A DNA stretch of 36,426 bases from Larix sibirica. Taxonomy: Eukaryota > Streptophyta > Pinopsida > Pinales > Pinaceae. Within the stretch, counting starts at the first letter, position 1. Each line of letters begins with the position of its first letter. Positions 9,269-19,172 of the stretch are shown here, piece after piece. Made by a program: the position numbers and the translations under genes. The DNA lies in contig NWUY0300003794.1 in the NCBI GenBank assembly GCA_004151065.3, positions 43,452 through 79,877 of the forward strand, in the 5' to 3' direction. The notes beneath the pieces were generated by a model. That model did no database searches, was not told the DNA's origin, and worked only from the letters and a program-made list of their open reading frames with translations.

Positions 9269-11100
9269 ACACCATATTTGACAAACATGTTGGGATGAAT
9301 CCTTCCATTCATCCTTGATTGTGTATGTTCCATTTCCCACCCCTTTTCTAAGTGATTATGTCATTTCCTTAATGTTTTGTGTTTCTTATTATCCCTCCAT
9401 AGGTGAGTGACCTGGGAGGAAAACCCCATTTTTGCCTCGATCATGAATATATTTTAGAACTTCTAGTTGTAGGTTCACGTTTCACCTTTTCAGAGAAAAT
9501 CACAAAAAAACCTAGTCTTATGAGAACTAGGTTGATTTCCTAGTTTTTCTTTTACGATTCAATTATGGTTTCTATTCTAATTTGTAGATTATATTCAATC
9601 ATCTATTTGATTTCCATTACTAATTGTATTGGTTTTTTTGTCTTACTTTGGGCATTGTGGGGAAATAAAAAGTTGAAAAGCTCCAGTATTTGTTGCCTTT
9701 AGGGTCCCAAGTTAAAATAATTTTCAATCTCTCTCCTTTCAACATTATAATTCCAGAATTGCTTGTGAGTTAATTCTTGCATTTGCTTAGAATCCCTCTT
9801 TGATCTGTTAAGATTTGCATCTCCTTTTCTTTGCAAACATAAAAAAGTTACCACTTTTTGCTTGCTATAAATAATTTAGCTAAGAAACAACATCATTTGC
9901 ATTCTTAGTATTGGCTATTAATATTTCTTTTATCTCATTCATAGATTGCGCTAGTCTGTTGTTAGTTTTTATTTGAATTGTTGTTGTTGAAAATTGTTCC
10001 TTTACCTATTAAGAAAAGTGCTTGATTTTGTTTAAATAAAAAGAATTAATGTTTCTTGAGTATTGAACATTATAATTCTTTTCCATTTGTTTCGTGAGTA
10101 TTGAACATTATCGTTCTTACCTTGCACTTTTTATTTTCAACATTTACTTTTCAAAGCAATCTAATTTTGTTGTGGGCATCACATGTGCACACATACCACA
10201 CCCTGAATCAAACAATACTTGGTTCATGACACCAATTTAATCTTAAAACCAACTTGTAAGCTAACTCCCTAAAACTCCTCTCTCAACAAACCAAAATATT
10301 TTTTTAGTTAAGTTAGGATTGTGGGGACAACCATCAAAATGACTCCTCTTTATCACTCACAATTGAAACTTAGTTTTTGTCATTTAAGGAGTTTTAAAAT
10401 CCTTTCTATCAAGTGTGGTTTGAAACCAAATCGACAACAAGCACACTCTTCAGAGTGGATAATGCAAGGTTGGGACTGAAGCTTTGATTGAGTCTCCTAA
10501 CTCTTTTAATACTGATGATCGCCCAACCAATTTATTTCAACATGACAACAAGGAAACTTGTTTCATTTACCCGTGAAGAGCTAAATTTTTGTCCAATATC
10601 TTAGGTCCCTATGTAGGTGGCTTTTGTGGGATGGAGAGAACCTGAGACAGATAGTTATAGGTCGAGTGGAGTAGCTCCCAATGTCCTGCACCATAATTGT
10701 CTGCTTCCTTGTTGGAATTGACATCCCATGAGGTGGAGTGTTTGGAAGGCCATTGTTCAACTTTATACTTCTTTCGAGCTAATGGACCATTCTATACCAC
10801 TTGTTGAGGAAGATTCGAGAAAGTTTCCATTTATTTTTCTATTATTTTTACATAGTTCTCCTCTTAGGACTAGGGAGTCTTTTATTTTCTTGGGTGTTCA
10901 TTTTTTTTTACATTAGTCCTTTAATTGAATAAACCACTTGTTGCACTTGCTTTCATTTAAGTATTCTCTAGAATTAGTGATATTTAATTTGAGCCCATTT
11001 CATCAGTCTTCATTCAACTATTAGTTGAGTTAGTGGCTATATCGCACCATCAATATTGTGCCTCTCAAACATTCTAGACAACATCGATGACTACCTTCCA
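9269..11100 (+). other. Non-coding stretch, possible leader of the Tat-like element
   Basis: T-rich, no recognisable protein motif on either strand. If 8435-9268 is the 5' LTR of the element that follows, this 1.8 kb would be its long leader; Tat-like elements can have such leaders. Against that, no primer binding site follows the LTR end. Confidence 0.4.
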
Positions 11101-12311
11101 CTCTCATGATTCCTATCCATTTGATTAATTGACGTCAAAGTGTGCGAATCAAACATCAACAACCTCCCCCCTCACCTAGTTCACTGTTGATATTATAAAA
11201 TTCAAGCTCCTCACAGCCTAGATCACCACCTTTACCTAGCACAACTACCCCATTTAGAAATCCAAACGAGTATGTTTCGTGTTTCTCCCCCCAACTTTCC
11301 CAATCACCCCCATACAAATACTAATCTAAATGTGATTGCAAAAAATACTACGAGCACACCTAAGATATTGAGCCCCCTATTCATGGATAGTTTGAATATG
11401 ACACACCTTATTAGACTAATCAACTATTGTATTAGACATAACCCCGCATGGCCTTCGATACCCATCAAATTACCCTCAGACATCCCTAAGTTCGAAGGTA
11501 AAGTATGAGAGGACCCTTCCAATAAAATCATGTTCTTTTAGCTACGGTGCTCCTCTAATAACATCACAAATGATTCTATCTAGCTGTGATTATTTCATAT
11601 AATCCTCTCTAGCATGGTAGTGAAGTGGTACATTGAACAACCCTTTGTGACACATCCCAACTTTGTGTCTATATCCTCTACTTTCCTCATGTTCTTATAA
11701 TTACCTATCTGTTAAGACAAGGAAGTAAAGATTCTTTTGTTGTGCCTTCAAAATATGACTACCCATGTGTCATATCACATTGATGAGTGGAAAAGATGAA
11801 GAATCCTCTATAAGATCAAGCTACATGACCACTTGTTTCTAGATTGGTTCATAAAATCTCTCTTACCAGTCATCACTAAGGATGTCACTTTTGAACGAAC
11901 ACAAATGGAAGAGGAAGCTATTATAAACGAATGTCATATGCCCCTCATGGTGACTGATCACAAAGGGATCAGTCAATGGCCTCCCATTTTGCGAATGGTG
12001 TGATTGGTGAAGTTACATCTTCCTCTCATCCATAAACCCAAAATATTCTATTGGCACTAACCCAAATGCTAATCCTTCTAGCGGTGAGCGCTCTAACCTG
12101 AATCATGCGCATATGCAAAACAACCCTCGGTGGGATCCCCTATACATCAAGTACCTTTCCTCTTTAACCTTCCAACGATTGTTGCAACCCCTATGATGGC
12201 TACTCTAAACCTTCCAAACCTCTCCTTACGACTCTTTATTTGGTGCATCTCACCAACAAACACCCAACTCTCTCCTCCAGTGGTGTTAACCCACATTTAA
12301 CCTATTATACT
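11101..12311 (+). pseudogene. Tat-like gypsy gag remnant
   Basis: The clearest frame is 11272-11508, ending IPIKLPSDIPKFEGKV. It continues past a stop as EDPSNKIMFF and LRCSSNNITNDSI, then VVKWYIEQPFV, YHIDEWKR and FLDWFIKSLLPVITKDVTF (to about 11895). These match the plant gag core: LPKFxGxxxEDPxxHxxxFxxxC, then AxxWYxxLP, then LLxWFxxSLxxxIxxDV. The frame changes several times. A proline/serine-rich tail follows to about 12300, where the solo LTR interrupts it. Gag would form the virus-like particle. Confidence 0.75.
12307..12311 (+). repeat. Target site duplication (left), ATACT
   Basis: Five-base direct repeat flanking the solo LTR; its partner is at 13829-13833. Confidence 0.85.
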
Positions 12312-12430
12312 TGATGGGCCAAAGAATTGCAACCATAAACACTGAATCCCTTGGCTCATTACTTAAATTATCAATTTGGGAATTTGGATAAACTTAAGAG
12401 GTACCCTGCACTATATATGCAATTACGTAT

Positions 12431-12740
12431 GAAATAGCTTGAAATACTAACTAAGAGAGACAATAAATGAAAAGTGACAACTAACTAGGAAAATAAAGAC
12501 GTCAAGGAAATAACTTGAAATACTAACTAAGAAAGACGATATATGTAAAGATACAACTTAATCTAGGAAATTAAAGAAATACAGGAAATAAATTGAAATG
12601 CTAACTAAGAGATATGGTAAATGAAAAGAAATAACTTAAATAGGAAAATAAAGACATTAAGGAAATAACTTGAAATTCTATCTAAGAAAGACAGTAAATG
12701 TGAAGCAACAACTAACTAGCAAAATAAGAATGACTTGAAT
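12431..12740. repeat. Four tandem units of about 77 bp inside the solo LTR
   Basis: Units start at 12431, 12507, 12585 and 12662 with GAAATA(G/A)(C/A)TTGAAAT followed by TAAGAGA/TAAGAAAGA and end near CTAGGAAAATAAAGA. Spacings are 76, 78 and 77. The units are diverged, and alternate units look most alike (1 with 3, 2 with 4 in the AAGAGA/AAGAAAGA position). Confidence 0.8.
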
Positions 12741-13025
12741 CATGAAAACATGAATTGAAGCATGCGAGAAATAAAATGCCAAAAATTAAATAACAGGAAA
12801 TAAATATTGATTTTTTCTAAAAGCAATTATAACAGGAAAACTACATGAATAGTATAGGAAACTATAGGTAATACAAAACGCGTGGAAGAAAATGTCATAA
12901 ACTAAAATAAATGAAATGAAACATGCATGGGTTCTTAGTCCTTCCCTTGAGCGGTACCAACCCAAGGAAGCGCTTGGAACCCCGCCTAAGCAAGTATAAT
13001 AAAGATGGAACAGAACTAGCTCTTC

Positions 13026-13031
13026 TTTATT
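13026..13031 (-). terminator. Poly(A) signal AATAAA of the solo LTR
   Basis: TTTATT on the plus strand reads AATAAA on the minus strand, about 135 bp downstream of the TATA box. Confidence 0.5.
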
Positions 13032-13163
13032 AGAAATATGCCATTAAAATAGGGCAACAAGCTGCCTCTTGATACAAATTCACCTTGAAAAGCAAGGGAG
13101 GAATGGAAATACTAAAGAGAAGAAGAATGATAAACTGACTACCCATATGATTTGATCCTACTA

Positions 13164-13172
13164 CTATTTATA
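13164..13172 (-). promoter_or_regulatory. TATA box of the solo LTR
   Basis: Reads TATAAATAG on the minus strand, a textbook plant TATA box. Confidence 0.6.
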
Positions 13173-13198
13173 CTTGAGTAAACTCAAAACTGCTCATG

Positions 13199-13395
13199 CA
13201 ATCAACTCCTTGATTTGTGGAAGCTAGAAATCAACATGCTAATTTTGTGGGATTGATCCCCCTTGAGAATTTTAACTTGGCCTCCATCAACTCAATCAAC
13301 TCCTTGATTTATGGAATTTGTCCCCTACTTAACTAGAAATCTGCATGTTAACTTTGTGGGATTGATTCCCCCTTGAGAAATTCGATCTTGCCTCA
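13199..13395. repeat. Two tandem units of about 94 bp in the solo LTR, upstream of its TATA box
   Basis: Both contain AATCAACTCCTTGATTT, CTAGAAATC, TTTGTGGGATTGAT and CCCCCTTGAGAA, starting near 13199 and 13293. They lie on the U3 side for minus-strand transcription, so they could be duplicated enhancer-like modules; that role is inference. Confidence 0.75.
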
Positions 13396-13828
13396 ATAAT
13401 TTCAACCTTGGATGATCATTAAGTCCCCTTCGATGCGGTGACATATTCTGAGAATAACTAGGGGACATAATCCCTTAAATTTCTCAATATGTCTTTAGTT
13501 TGGCTAATTGACTCATTGAAGAAGATTGAGGTGGTTGTTTTGACTCATCTCTTCCACTTAGCTTTAGATAGCCTCCACCTAGAAATCCATCATAAATCAA
13601 GAATGCTTTGACACATATTAGTCCGTTATCTTTAGCAAATAAATAAAAGGAATAAACAAATAAAGTAAACATTACTAATCAAATGTTAAGATATTCATTT
13701 AACAAATATGCATAGGATTTAAATAAGATTATCATAAGTTCATCATTAATCACACATAATTAATCCTTTTTAGCTCCTTAGGTATCTCCAATATGGGCCA
13801 AATAATGTGCCATTTTATGGGCCCATCA

Positions 13829-13833
13829 ATACT
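13829..13833 (+). repeat. Target site duplication (right), ATACT
   Basis: Partner of 12307-12311, directly after GGCCCATCA. Confidence 0.85.
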
Positions 13834-14599
13834 TATAATGTCCCACTTCCCATTGTTAGTAACAAAGTCACTTCTTCTAGTCTACCTATCCCTAAGAATA
13901 AAGCTGGGTCTAAACCCAATAATGTGGTAGTTTAATCTTCACGAGATGCAACCGTCTCTGCAACCCCTCCTACACCTAAGAAGGATCCCATGCCTGGATC
14001 CATTTACAATATCCTTGGTTATGCCACCCATTACTATCGAAAGTTTGCTATAATGCATAGTCATATTGACATTTAGGAGGAGAAAATAACTCAGGCATTC
14101 ATGTAGTCTAGATTAGCCTCCTTAATGCTACCAAACACTATAACAAGGCATTGCCTACCAACCACCCGTATGCATTATGTGGCATATATGAACACTATTC
14201 ACACCATTGCACAGAACTCCAAAATATTTGTCTCTATTATTGAAGAGATACCAGTTCCTAACCAACCAAACGAAGGAATCTTATTAATTTACTATGTATC
14301 TTCCTCAGGTGAGCCACTCTCTTCAAGTTCATCATCATCCTCATCACCATTAGTGTTAGTGGACCTCTCCGATATTTGCACCCTTACTTTTTGAAGTCAT
14401 GAAGATATTTTTGAAGCTCTCACCAACCCTGATTATCCTTGGGATGATATACACCATCATGCATAGTTTCACCCACATGATCCGCTGCATCTATTGAGTC
14501 TTCGAAACAATTATCCATTGATTCGAAAGACTTCATCCCTCTAGGGCATGTTGACTAGTTTAAAAATTCATTTCCTGCTCTGAATTCCTTTGAGGATGG
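13834..14599 (+). pseudogene. Tat-like gypsy gag-end/protease region, decayed
   Basis: Continues the interrupted element. Readable pieces include PKKDPMPGSIYNILGYATHY near 13975-14035. A short open frame at 14125-14394 contains a Ser-rich run at about 14323-14355. I could not find a protease D(T/S)G. Placement rests on position between gag and RT rather than on motif matches. Confidence 0.5.
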
Positions 14600-15300
14600 G
14601 AATATGACCAACATATAACCCACTATCAAGGTGGACATTTCAGTTAACCTTGGTGTCACAAAATTTTTTTTACTTGTCGCTTCATGTACGTTTAAAGAGG
14701 CTGCTACCTACAAAGCTCTCTTTTAAGAATTTCATGACATCTTTGCTTGGTCTAAGGCCAAATTGTCGGGACTTAACCTAACCATAATGGAACATTGGAT
14801 TGACACATATATTGATCTTGTGCACCAAAATCAATGAACCATTCATCCTTCCAAATCTTATCCCATCAAAGTCGAAATCAATAAGCTTTAGAATGCATGA
14901 TTCATCTACCTGATTGTGTATAACACATGGGTATACAATCCAATCCTGGTTAAAAAAAGCAACTCACCATCCATGTATGTACTAATGTTTTTGGTCTTAA
15001 CAAAGCTTGTCCCAAAGACAACTACCCAACCCCCATCATAGATTCGATTATTGCTGCCTATGCGGGCCATGAAGTCCTATCCTTTGTGGATGGATTTTCG
15101 GGATGAAATCATGTCCAAATTCCTCCTTAAGACCAGTACAATACTACCTTCACCACCCCTTTGGGAACCTTATGTCCTGAGAATTTTGCCTATCCGCAAA
15201 GTATTTATTCGGTGTCATAAATATAACATTTTCTTAAACCCACTTAAGTGTATGCTTTGCACTCCTACTATCTAATTGCTAGATTTTACAATCTCCAAAC
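14600..15300 (+). pseudogene. Tat-like gypsy RT remnant lacking the catalytic YLDD segment
   Basis: VDISVNLGVTKFF near 14633-14671, then EFHDIFAWSKAKLSG (about 14728-14772), HPSKSYPIKVEINKL (about 14847-14890), LNKACPKDNYPTPIIDSI (about 14998-15050) and AGHEVLSFVDGFSG (about 15063-15103). The first catalytic Asp (FVDGFSG) is present. After FTTPLGT (about 15151-15171) the sequence jumps to RKVFIRCHKYNIFLNPLKCM (about 15194-15253) in another frame. The normal stretch in between (the MPFGLKNA and YLDD boxes, around 60 codons) is gone. This copy could not polymerise even without its stops. Confidence 0.82.
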
Positions 15301-16236
15301 AATAGATCATTGTTGATCATTTGAAGGTTCAAGCCATCCTTGAACTCCCCCCACCTAAGACTTTGTGATTGCAAATTCTTCAAGGTAAGGTGAACTTCTT
15401 ACACCATTTTATTCTAAACTATGACACATACATTCATGGATTTATGAGGTTGTTACATTCTAATGTTCCCTTCATTTTGGACGATCGGGATCAAACCTCT
15501 TTTGAAGCCCTTAAACATGCTCTTACTTTGACACCTTTGATTAGTCCTTCATATTTTGCAAAGAATTTTATCTTTTACATCTCGACATCCCTTTTAGTCG
15601 TGGAAAGAGTCTTGGTTCAAGAGGCTAATGACTACATAGAACATGACATTTACTATGTGAGAAAGAAGTTATCTTGGTCTTCATTTTCATATAACCATGA
15701 GGAGAAGCTTTCTTTAGCCATTGTTTTCCCTAGCCAAAAGTTATGCCATTACATCATGCCGAGTAAAACCAAAATTATCTTGATCTTCATTTTCATATAA
15801 CCATGAGGAGAAGGTTTCTTTATCCATTGTTTTCCCTATCCAAAAGTTATGCCATTACATCTTCACGAGTAAGACCAATTTGTCACAAATTGAATGCCAT
15901 GATATATCTCTTGAGTAGGCATGTCATCAATGGAAAATTTGCCTAATGGATTGTTATCTTCCAAGTGTAAGATCTTGAATTTGTTAGTATCAAGAGTAAA
16001 GAGGATTTGTCTTCGGTTTAGATTATCTAAACTTTCCTATTGGTGTAGTTGATCCCCCTATCAATGGTGATTTATTAGATGAACACCTATTAACCATCCC
16101 TTCTGACTATCCTTGGTATGGGGTTATCCTTAATTATTTTCACACTCAAAATTTTAGTCCTCATCTCTCTAGAGAAGCTCATCACTGGATTCATCACTAA
16201 GCTCCTCGTTACCTCTAGTATGGTCGCTAAAACAAG
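15301..16236 (+). pseudogene. Tat-like gypsy RNase H and downstream pol remnant
   Basis: It holds the longest real open frame in the window, 15369-15800 (143 codons): LQGKVNFLHHFILNYDTYIH, TSFEALKHALTLTPLISPSY, FIFYISTSLLVVERVLVQEA and EEKLSLAIVFPSQKLCHYIM correspond to the connection and RNase H domain (LQGKxNFLRRFxxDY, FxxLKxALxxxPxLxxPDY, YDxxEKxxLAxxxAxxKLRHY). The frame passes into a 106-bp tandem duplication at 15679. Near 16050-16215, VDPPINGDLLDEHLLTIPSD and PWYGVILNYF match the spacer before integrase. It ends at 16236 against the inverted LTR-like repeat. Confidence 0.8.
15679..15877 (+). repeat. 106-bp tandem duplication within the RNase H remnant
   Basis: CTTCATTTTCATATAACCAT starts at 15679 and again at 15785. 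Both units run on through ATGAGGAGAAG(C/G)TTTCTTTA and CAAAAGTTATGCCATTACAT. Only a few bases differ, so it is a fairly recent event. Because 106 is not a multiple of three, it shifts the frame and ends the 143-codon frame. Confidence 0.9.
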
Positions 16237-16606
16237 TGTTGGTATTTTACCACCAACCCACAACGAAAGTACTTATTAGGGGGTTGTGCAATCCTAAGTA
16301 CCATATCAAAATGGTTTAATGGAAAACTATAAGAAATGACCAACAATCCTAAATATTCATGCAATGCCACACAAAAGAAGCTAGCTAAAGAAGGAGACAA
16401 GACATGCTATTAATAATCTATTTTAATATTAACAAATAATGGAGATTATGAGATAGGCCTTAGTGTTGGATGAAGTGATGTGTACCTTTGCAACCAACCT
16501 AAGGGACGGTTCTTATTCTCCTTTGATAATCTTCTCTCGACCAGATGATGTGTGTGAAGGAGTCCAAGTTGTGAAAGGAATAACATACAAATCTCTCTCT
16601 CTCTCT

Positions 16607-16652
<46 letters not shown>

Positions 16653-17150
16653 GAAATCCAACATCATAACCTTGATCTTGTGAATGAATATGTATATCTT
16701 TGATGACTTTGAGGGATTTATTTAAAGAAAAGGATGTGGACATCTATTTGAGCTAGCTCCAATCTGAGTAATCCCTTTTAATTAATGACTTGGTGGGATA
16801 GCATTAGTTATTAAAGATTATGTCAAAGGTTAGTTTTAGAAATAATGATTTGGGGATATCCACATTCATCCACAAAACATTTTTGGAAGGCGCACAATAG
16901 TTATGAGTAACTAAATTCTAATTTCGGGTCCACATCACAATTTGTTAGGCTTTTAGTACAACGGTTTGTGCATATTTTTAGGGGAGTTGCATTCAATGGC
17001 ATTTTACAATCAACTCTTGACATCAGTTCAATTTTTTGTCATATTATTGAGGTCATATGGTGATGGAGGTGATGGAAATGGGGCTAATATTGTTGGAAAT
17101 AATGTATAATGGTGATGTTCATGATAAAGTAAGCGAGTAAAATCAGGCTA
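16237..17150 (-). repeat. LTR-like repeat, minus orientation (inverted relative at 8435-9268)
   Basis: It begins TGTTGGTATTTTACCACCAA at 16237, the reverse complement of the 3' terminus of the copy at 9268. CTTCATCCAACAC, TGAATATTTAGGATTGT and GATGTTGGATTTCCTATAGA blocks match when read on the minus strand, as does a region near 17060-17105 (TTGTTGGAAATAATGTATAA on plus). It abuts the Tat-like pol exactly at 16236. The left 5 bp are ACAAG; I could not find a convincing partner on the right. The right limit is uncertain and may reach about 17.83 kb, where AATACCAAACA is roughly complementary to the left terminus. Confidence 0.68.
16592..16648. repeat. (CT)n microsatellite inside the LTR-like repeat
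   Basis: 57 bp of CT with a CCCTCCC interruption. On the minus strand it is a GA tract immediately downstream of CTATAGAG, the same place as the short GA run in the other copy (8901-8910), so it is an expansion of an existing LTR leader tract. Confidence 0.92.
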
Positions 17151-17924
17151 TTAACAATGTCTCAATTGGCTCATGACGGTTCAACTATCTTGGTTGAACA
17201 ATGTCCAAGGTGATCCTCTCCTTTCCTCATGTTTCATGTCGTGCGGTCCATATATCTATCCAATTTATGATGCACACCCAACTACCTAGGCACTCCTAAT
17301 TCCCATGGATTAAGGTGTTGCACCACCAAGTCAATGCATTGTTGGACATGCGCCCATGAACAAGGGAATGTCCATCATCATAGTCACTAGGAAATCTCTC
17401 TAAGAAACCCTGAATAAGAACTCTCATCTTGCTTCCATACTTAACTAAATTTCCTTGCATCCTGTTGTCACAATTTATCGACAACTGTCAATGACTATCT
17501 CAATGGATGGATAGAGGCACCCATTTTTATCTTCAAGGTAAGGGGCTTACACCCAACCTCGAATTGCATTTTTTTCCAATCCTAAAACTCTTCAAAGATG
17601 CCTCTTTTACGTGTTTCCTAGTCTCAAGAAGTTGGTCAATTTTTTGCCCTTCTGAACCCTAAACTAGGCTTTAGTTACAAAACATTCCTCTTCACTTTGT
17701 GGTTGTTAAGGAAGCCTTCTTCTAGAAATATAAAACATTCCTTAATAAGAAATTTAAATATTGCCATGATATTCAACTCAATAATAATTTTTGTTGGGTA
17801 GTTTCAATACCAAACAAGTCGTAGCTAAAATAGGAAATTATGAAACCTTGTGCTCAACTGTTATGATGTAAATTGGTTTCCATGTTTAATTACAATGATC
17901 ATTTTGCATTATATGGAACAATAT
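17151..17924. other. Unassigned; may be the U3 end of the minus LTR-like repeat
   Basis: Weak similarity to about 8100-8430 read in the opposite sense. No protein motif or clear terminal structure. Confidence 0.35.
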
Positions 17925-17997
17925 TTAGAACATGACAAGTTGGAATTTCCAATTGGACGTTGCCAAATAATAGTGACTATTCTTATCCCCTATTTGT

Positions 17998-18212
17998 TTA
18001 GAAAATGAGGATTTCTCAAATGATCTACATCCCTTCCTCTGATCAATAATAAACCACCTAACTTCATCATCATCATCATCATCATTGTGGGGACGTCTAT
18101 GTTTACAATGCAATTTAAAATTAGAACTTACTAGATAATGGTAACTAATCTTCTATCCTTTTGTTTAGAGAATGAGGATCTCTCAAATGATCCATATTCC
18201 TTCCTCTGATCA
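17998..18212 (-). repeat. Two tandem copies of a Ser/Phe/Lys-rich module in the pseudogene
   Basis: TGAGGATTTCTCAAATGATC (about 18005) recurs as TGAGGATCTCTCAAATGATC (about 18173), offset 168, with CCTTCCTCTGATCA ending both. On the minus strand both read DQRK...SFE(K/R)SSFSKQ. The offset is a multiple of three, as for an in-frame coding duplication. Confidence 0.75.
18064..18085. repeat. (ATC)n microsatellite, encodes an Asp run on the minus strand
   Basis: Seven TCA/CAT units. On the minus strand it reads DDDDDD within the frame ending in the duplicated module. Confidence 0.85.
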
Positions 18213-19172
18213 CTTCCTACCCACCCATATTCATGATCAATATCATCATAATTTTGGGATTTTCCTCTTTTTTTTGTTCCCATTGTTTGCTAGTTGTTTT
18301 CTTGGCTAAACTATAAGCACATGTATCATTCATACATTTTATACACGCCCTTTTATTATTTCCACTATATTCACTTGGTGATTGACAAATTATACTCTCG
18401 TCTTCATCAAACTCAATGAAGCATCTAAATCTACAATGTTTATGCAACTAAGTCTGACAATATCCATAGTTTTCTTTACTCACTACGTTGTAGCTCACGT
18501 GAATTGCGCTTTCAATTTTAACCATGGGACAACCAATGAACTCACCCCTACAACTATCTAGGGTCACCATGAATAATTGACTTATTGTCGTATTTTGCAA
18601 AAGTTGTAAATGATAAGGGCATAGTTTCCCTGTATCAAGGCAAGTTAACATCCTTTATGCTTGATATTCATGCAACCCATAAATTGTGTTTTTTGGGTCA
18701 ATCTATTTCTTTACCTTGCCATCATTACGTGACATATCCAAAAAGTTTTGTACTAGTGTAGGGTGAAAATCAAACCCACCTCTATTCATATTATGGTCAC
18801 AAATGAACATATTATTACAATAATTAGGTGTTTGTAACGTGAATGTATATATAAATTGAATTTGTTAGAAATAACCAGGACAAACATCATTCCACGCATC
18901 AACAAAATTCCCACATGGCATGGATAATACCTATGCATTCATAGGATTTATACATTTAACATAAGATTTAGATGAGTTAGCCATGTGGATATACTCATAG
19001 CTTGCTTCCATCCCATTATTTAGCTTCTCATAAAGTCTAGCTTTTTCAATGCTCCTAGTAGAATTAAGATGAAAATATTGAGAACATTTTAACAAAGCTT
19101 CATATTGGGCCCTTTTTTAGCCCATGAAAAAAATAATTATATTGATATTTTAGAGAGAGAAATCAAACATAC

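Larger units (their letters stand above)
12312..13828 (-). mobile_element. Solo LTR, 1517 bp, inserted in the Tat-like gag-pol
   Basis: It begins TGATGGGCC and ends GGCCCATCA, a 9-bp perfect terminal inverted repeat with the canonical TG...CA ends. The flanking 5-bp duplication ATACT is perfect on both sides. No protein motif, primer site or second LTR lies inside, so this is a solo LTR left by LTR-LTR recombination. Sense is the minus strand: TATAAATAG at 13164-13172 (read on the minus strand), then AATAAA at 13026-13031, a sensible TATA-to-poly(A) distance. The intact ends show it is younger than the gag-pol it interrupts. The family is not identified and shares no sequence with the other LTRs here. 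Confidence 0.88.
11101..16236 (+). mobile_element. Tat-like Ty3/gypsy relic (gag-pol), split by a solo LTR and cut off in the pol 3' region
   Basis: gag (about 11.1-12.3 kb), then after the solo LTR at 12312-13828 the pre-RT region, RT, RNase H and the stretch leading to integrase. RT/RNase H motifs (LNKACPKDNYPTPIIDSI, AGHEVLSFVDGFSG, LNPLKCMLC, LPPPKTL, ISPSYF) are those of the non-chromovirus Tat/Athila side of plant Ty3/gypsy. The homology stops at 16236, exactly where the inverted LTR-like repeat begins. The integrase is missing. Confidence 0.8.
17925..19172 (-). pseudogene. Unrecognised cysteine-rich protein, decayed exon block
   Basis: A single minus-strand frame from about 19111 to 18220 stays protein-like over about 290 codons with only about five stops. 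It begins AQYEALLKCSQYFHLNSTRS and continues IEKARLYEKL, CINPMNA, PCGNFVDAWNDVCPGYF, NYCNNMFICDHNMNRGG, GFDFHPTLVQNFLDMS, TCLDTGKLCPYHLQLLQ, DSCRGEFIGCPM, HCRFRCFIEFDEDESIICQS and RACIKCMNDTCAYSLAKKTT. At least 17 Cys, often paired, suggest a secreted or extracellular domain. A possible 61-bp intron (GT at 19172, AG at 19112) would join it to CDQILFFVGNPFGLS; it is short for a plant intron, so a frameshift is an alternative. No retroelement motif is present. I do not recognise the family. Confidence 0.5.

Noticed and set aside
12431-12740. Possible CRISPR-like array
   Set aside because: Units are diverged and contiguous, with no constant repeat and variable spacer pattern; it is an ordinary tandem repeat in a plant LTR.
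16513-16743. Frames rich in Ser-Leu (plus strand) or Arg-Glu (minus strand) over the CT tract
   Set aside because: Translation of a microsatellite inside an LTR-like repeat; no protein feature on either side.
17340-17830. AATACCAAACA near 17.82 kb as the far end of the minus LTR-like repeat, with AACAAG as target duplication
   Set aside because: Terminal complementarity is imperfect, a 6-bp duplication is unusual for gypsy, and the pol frame does not resume after it; kept only as a possibility.
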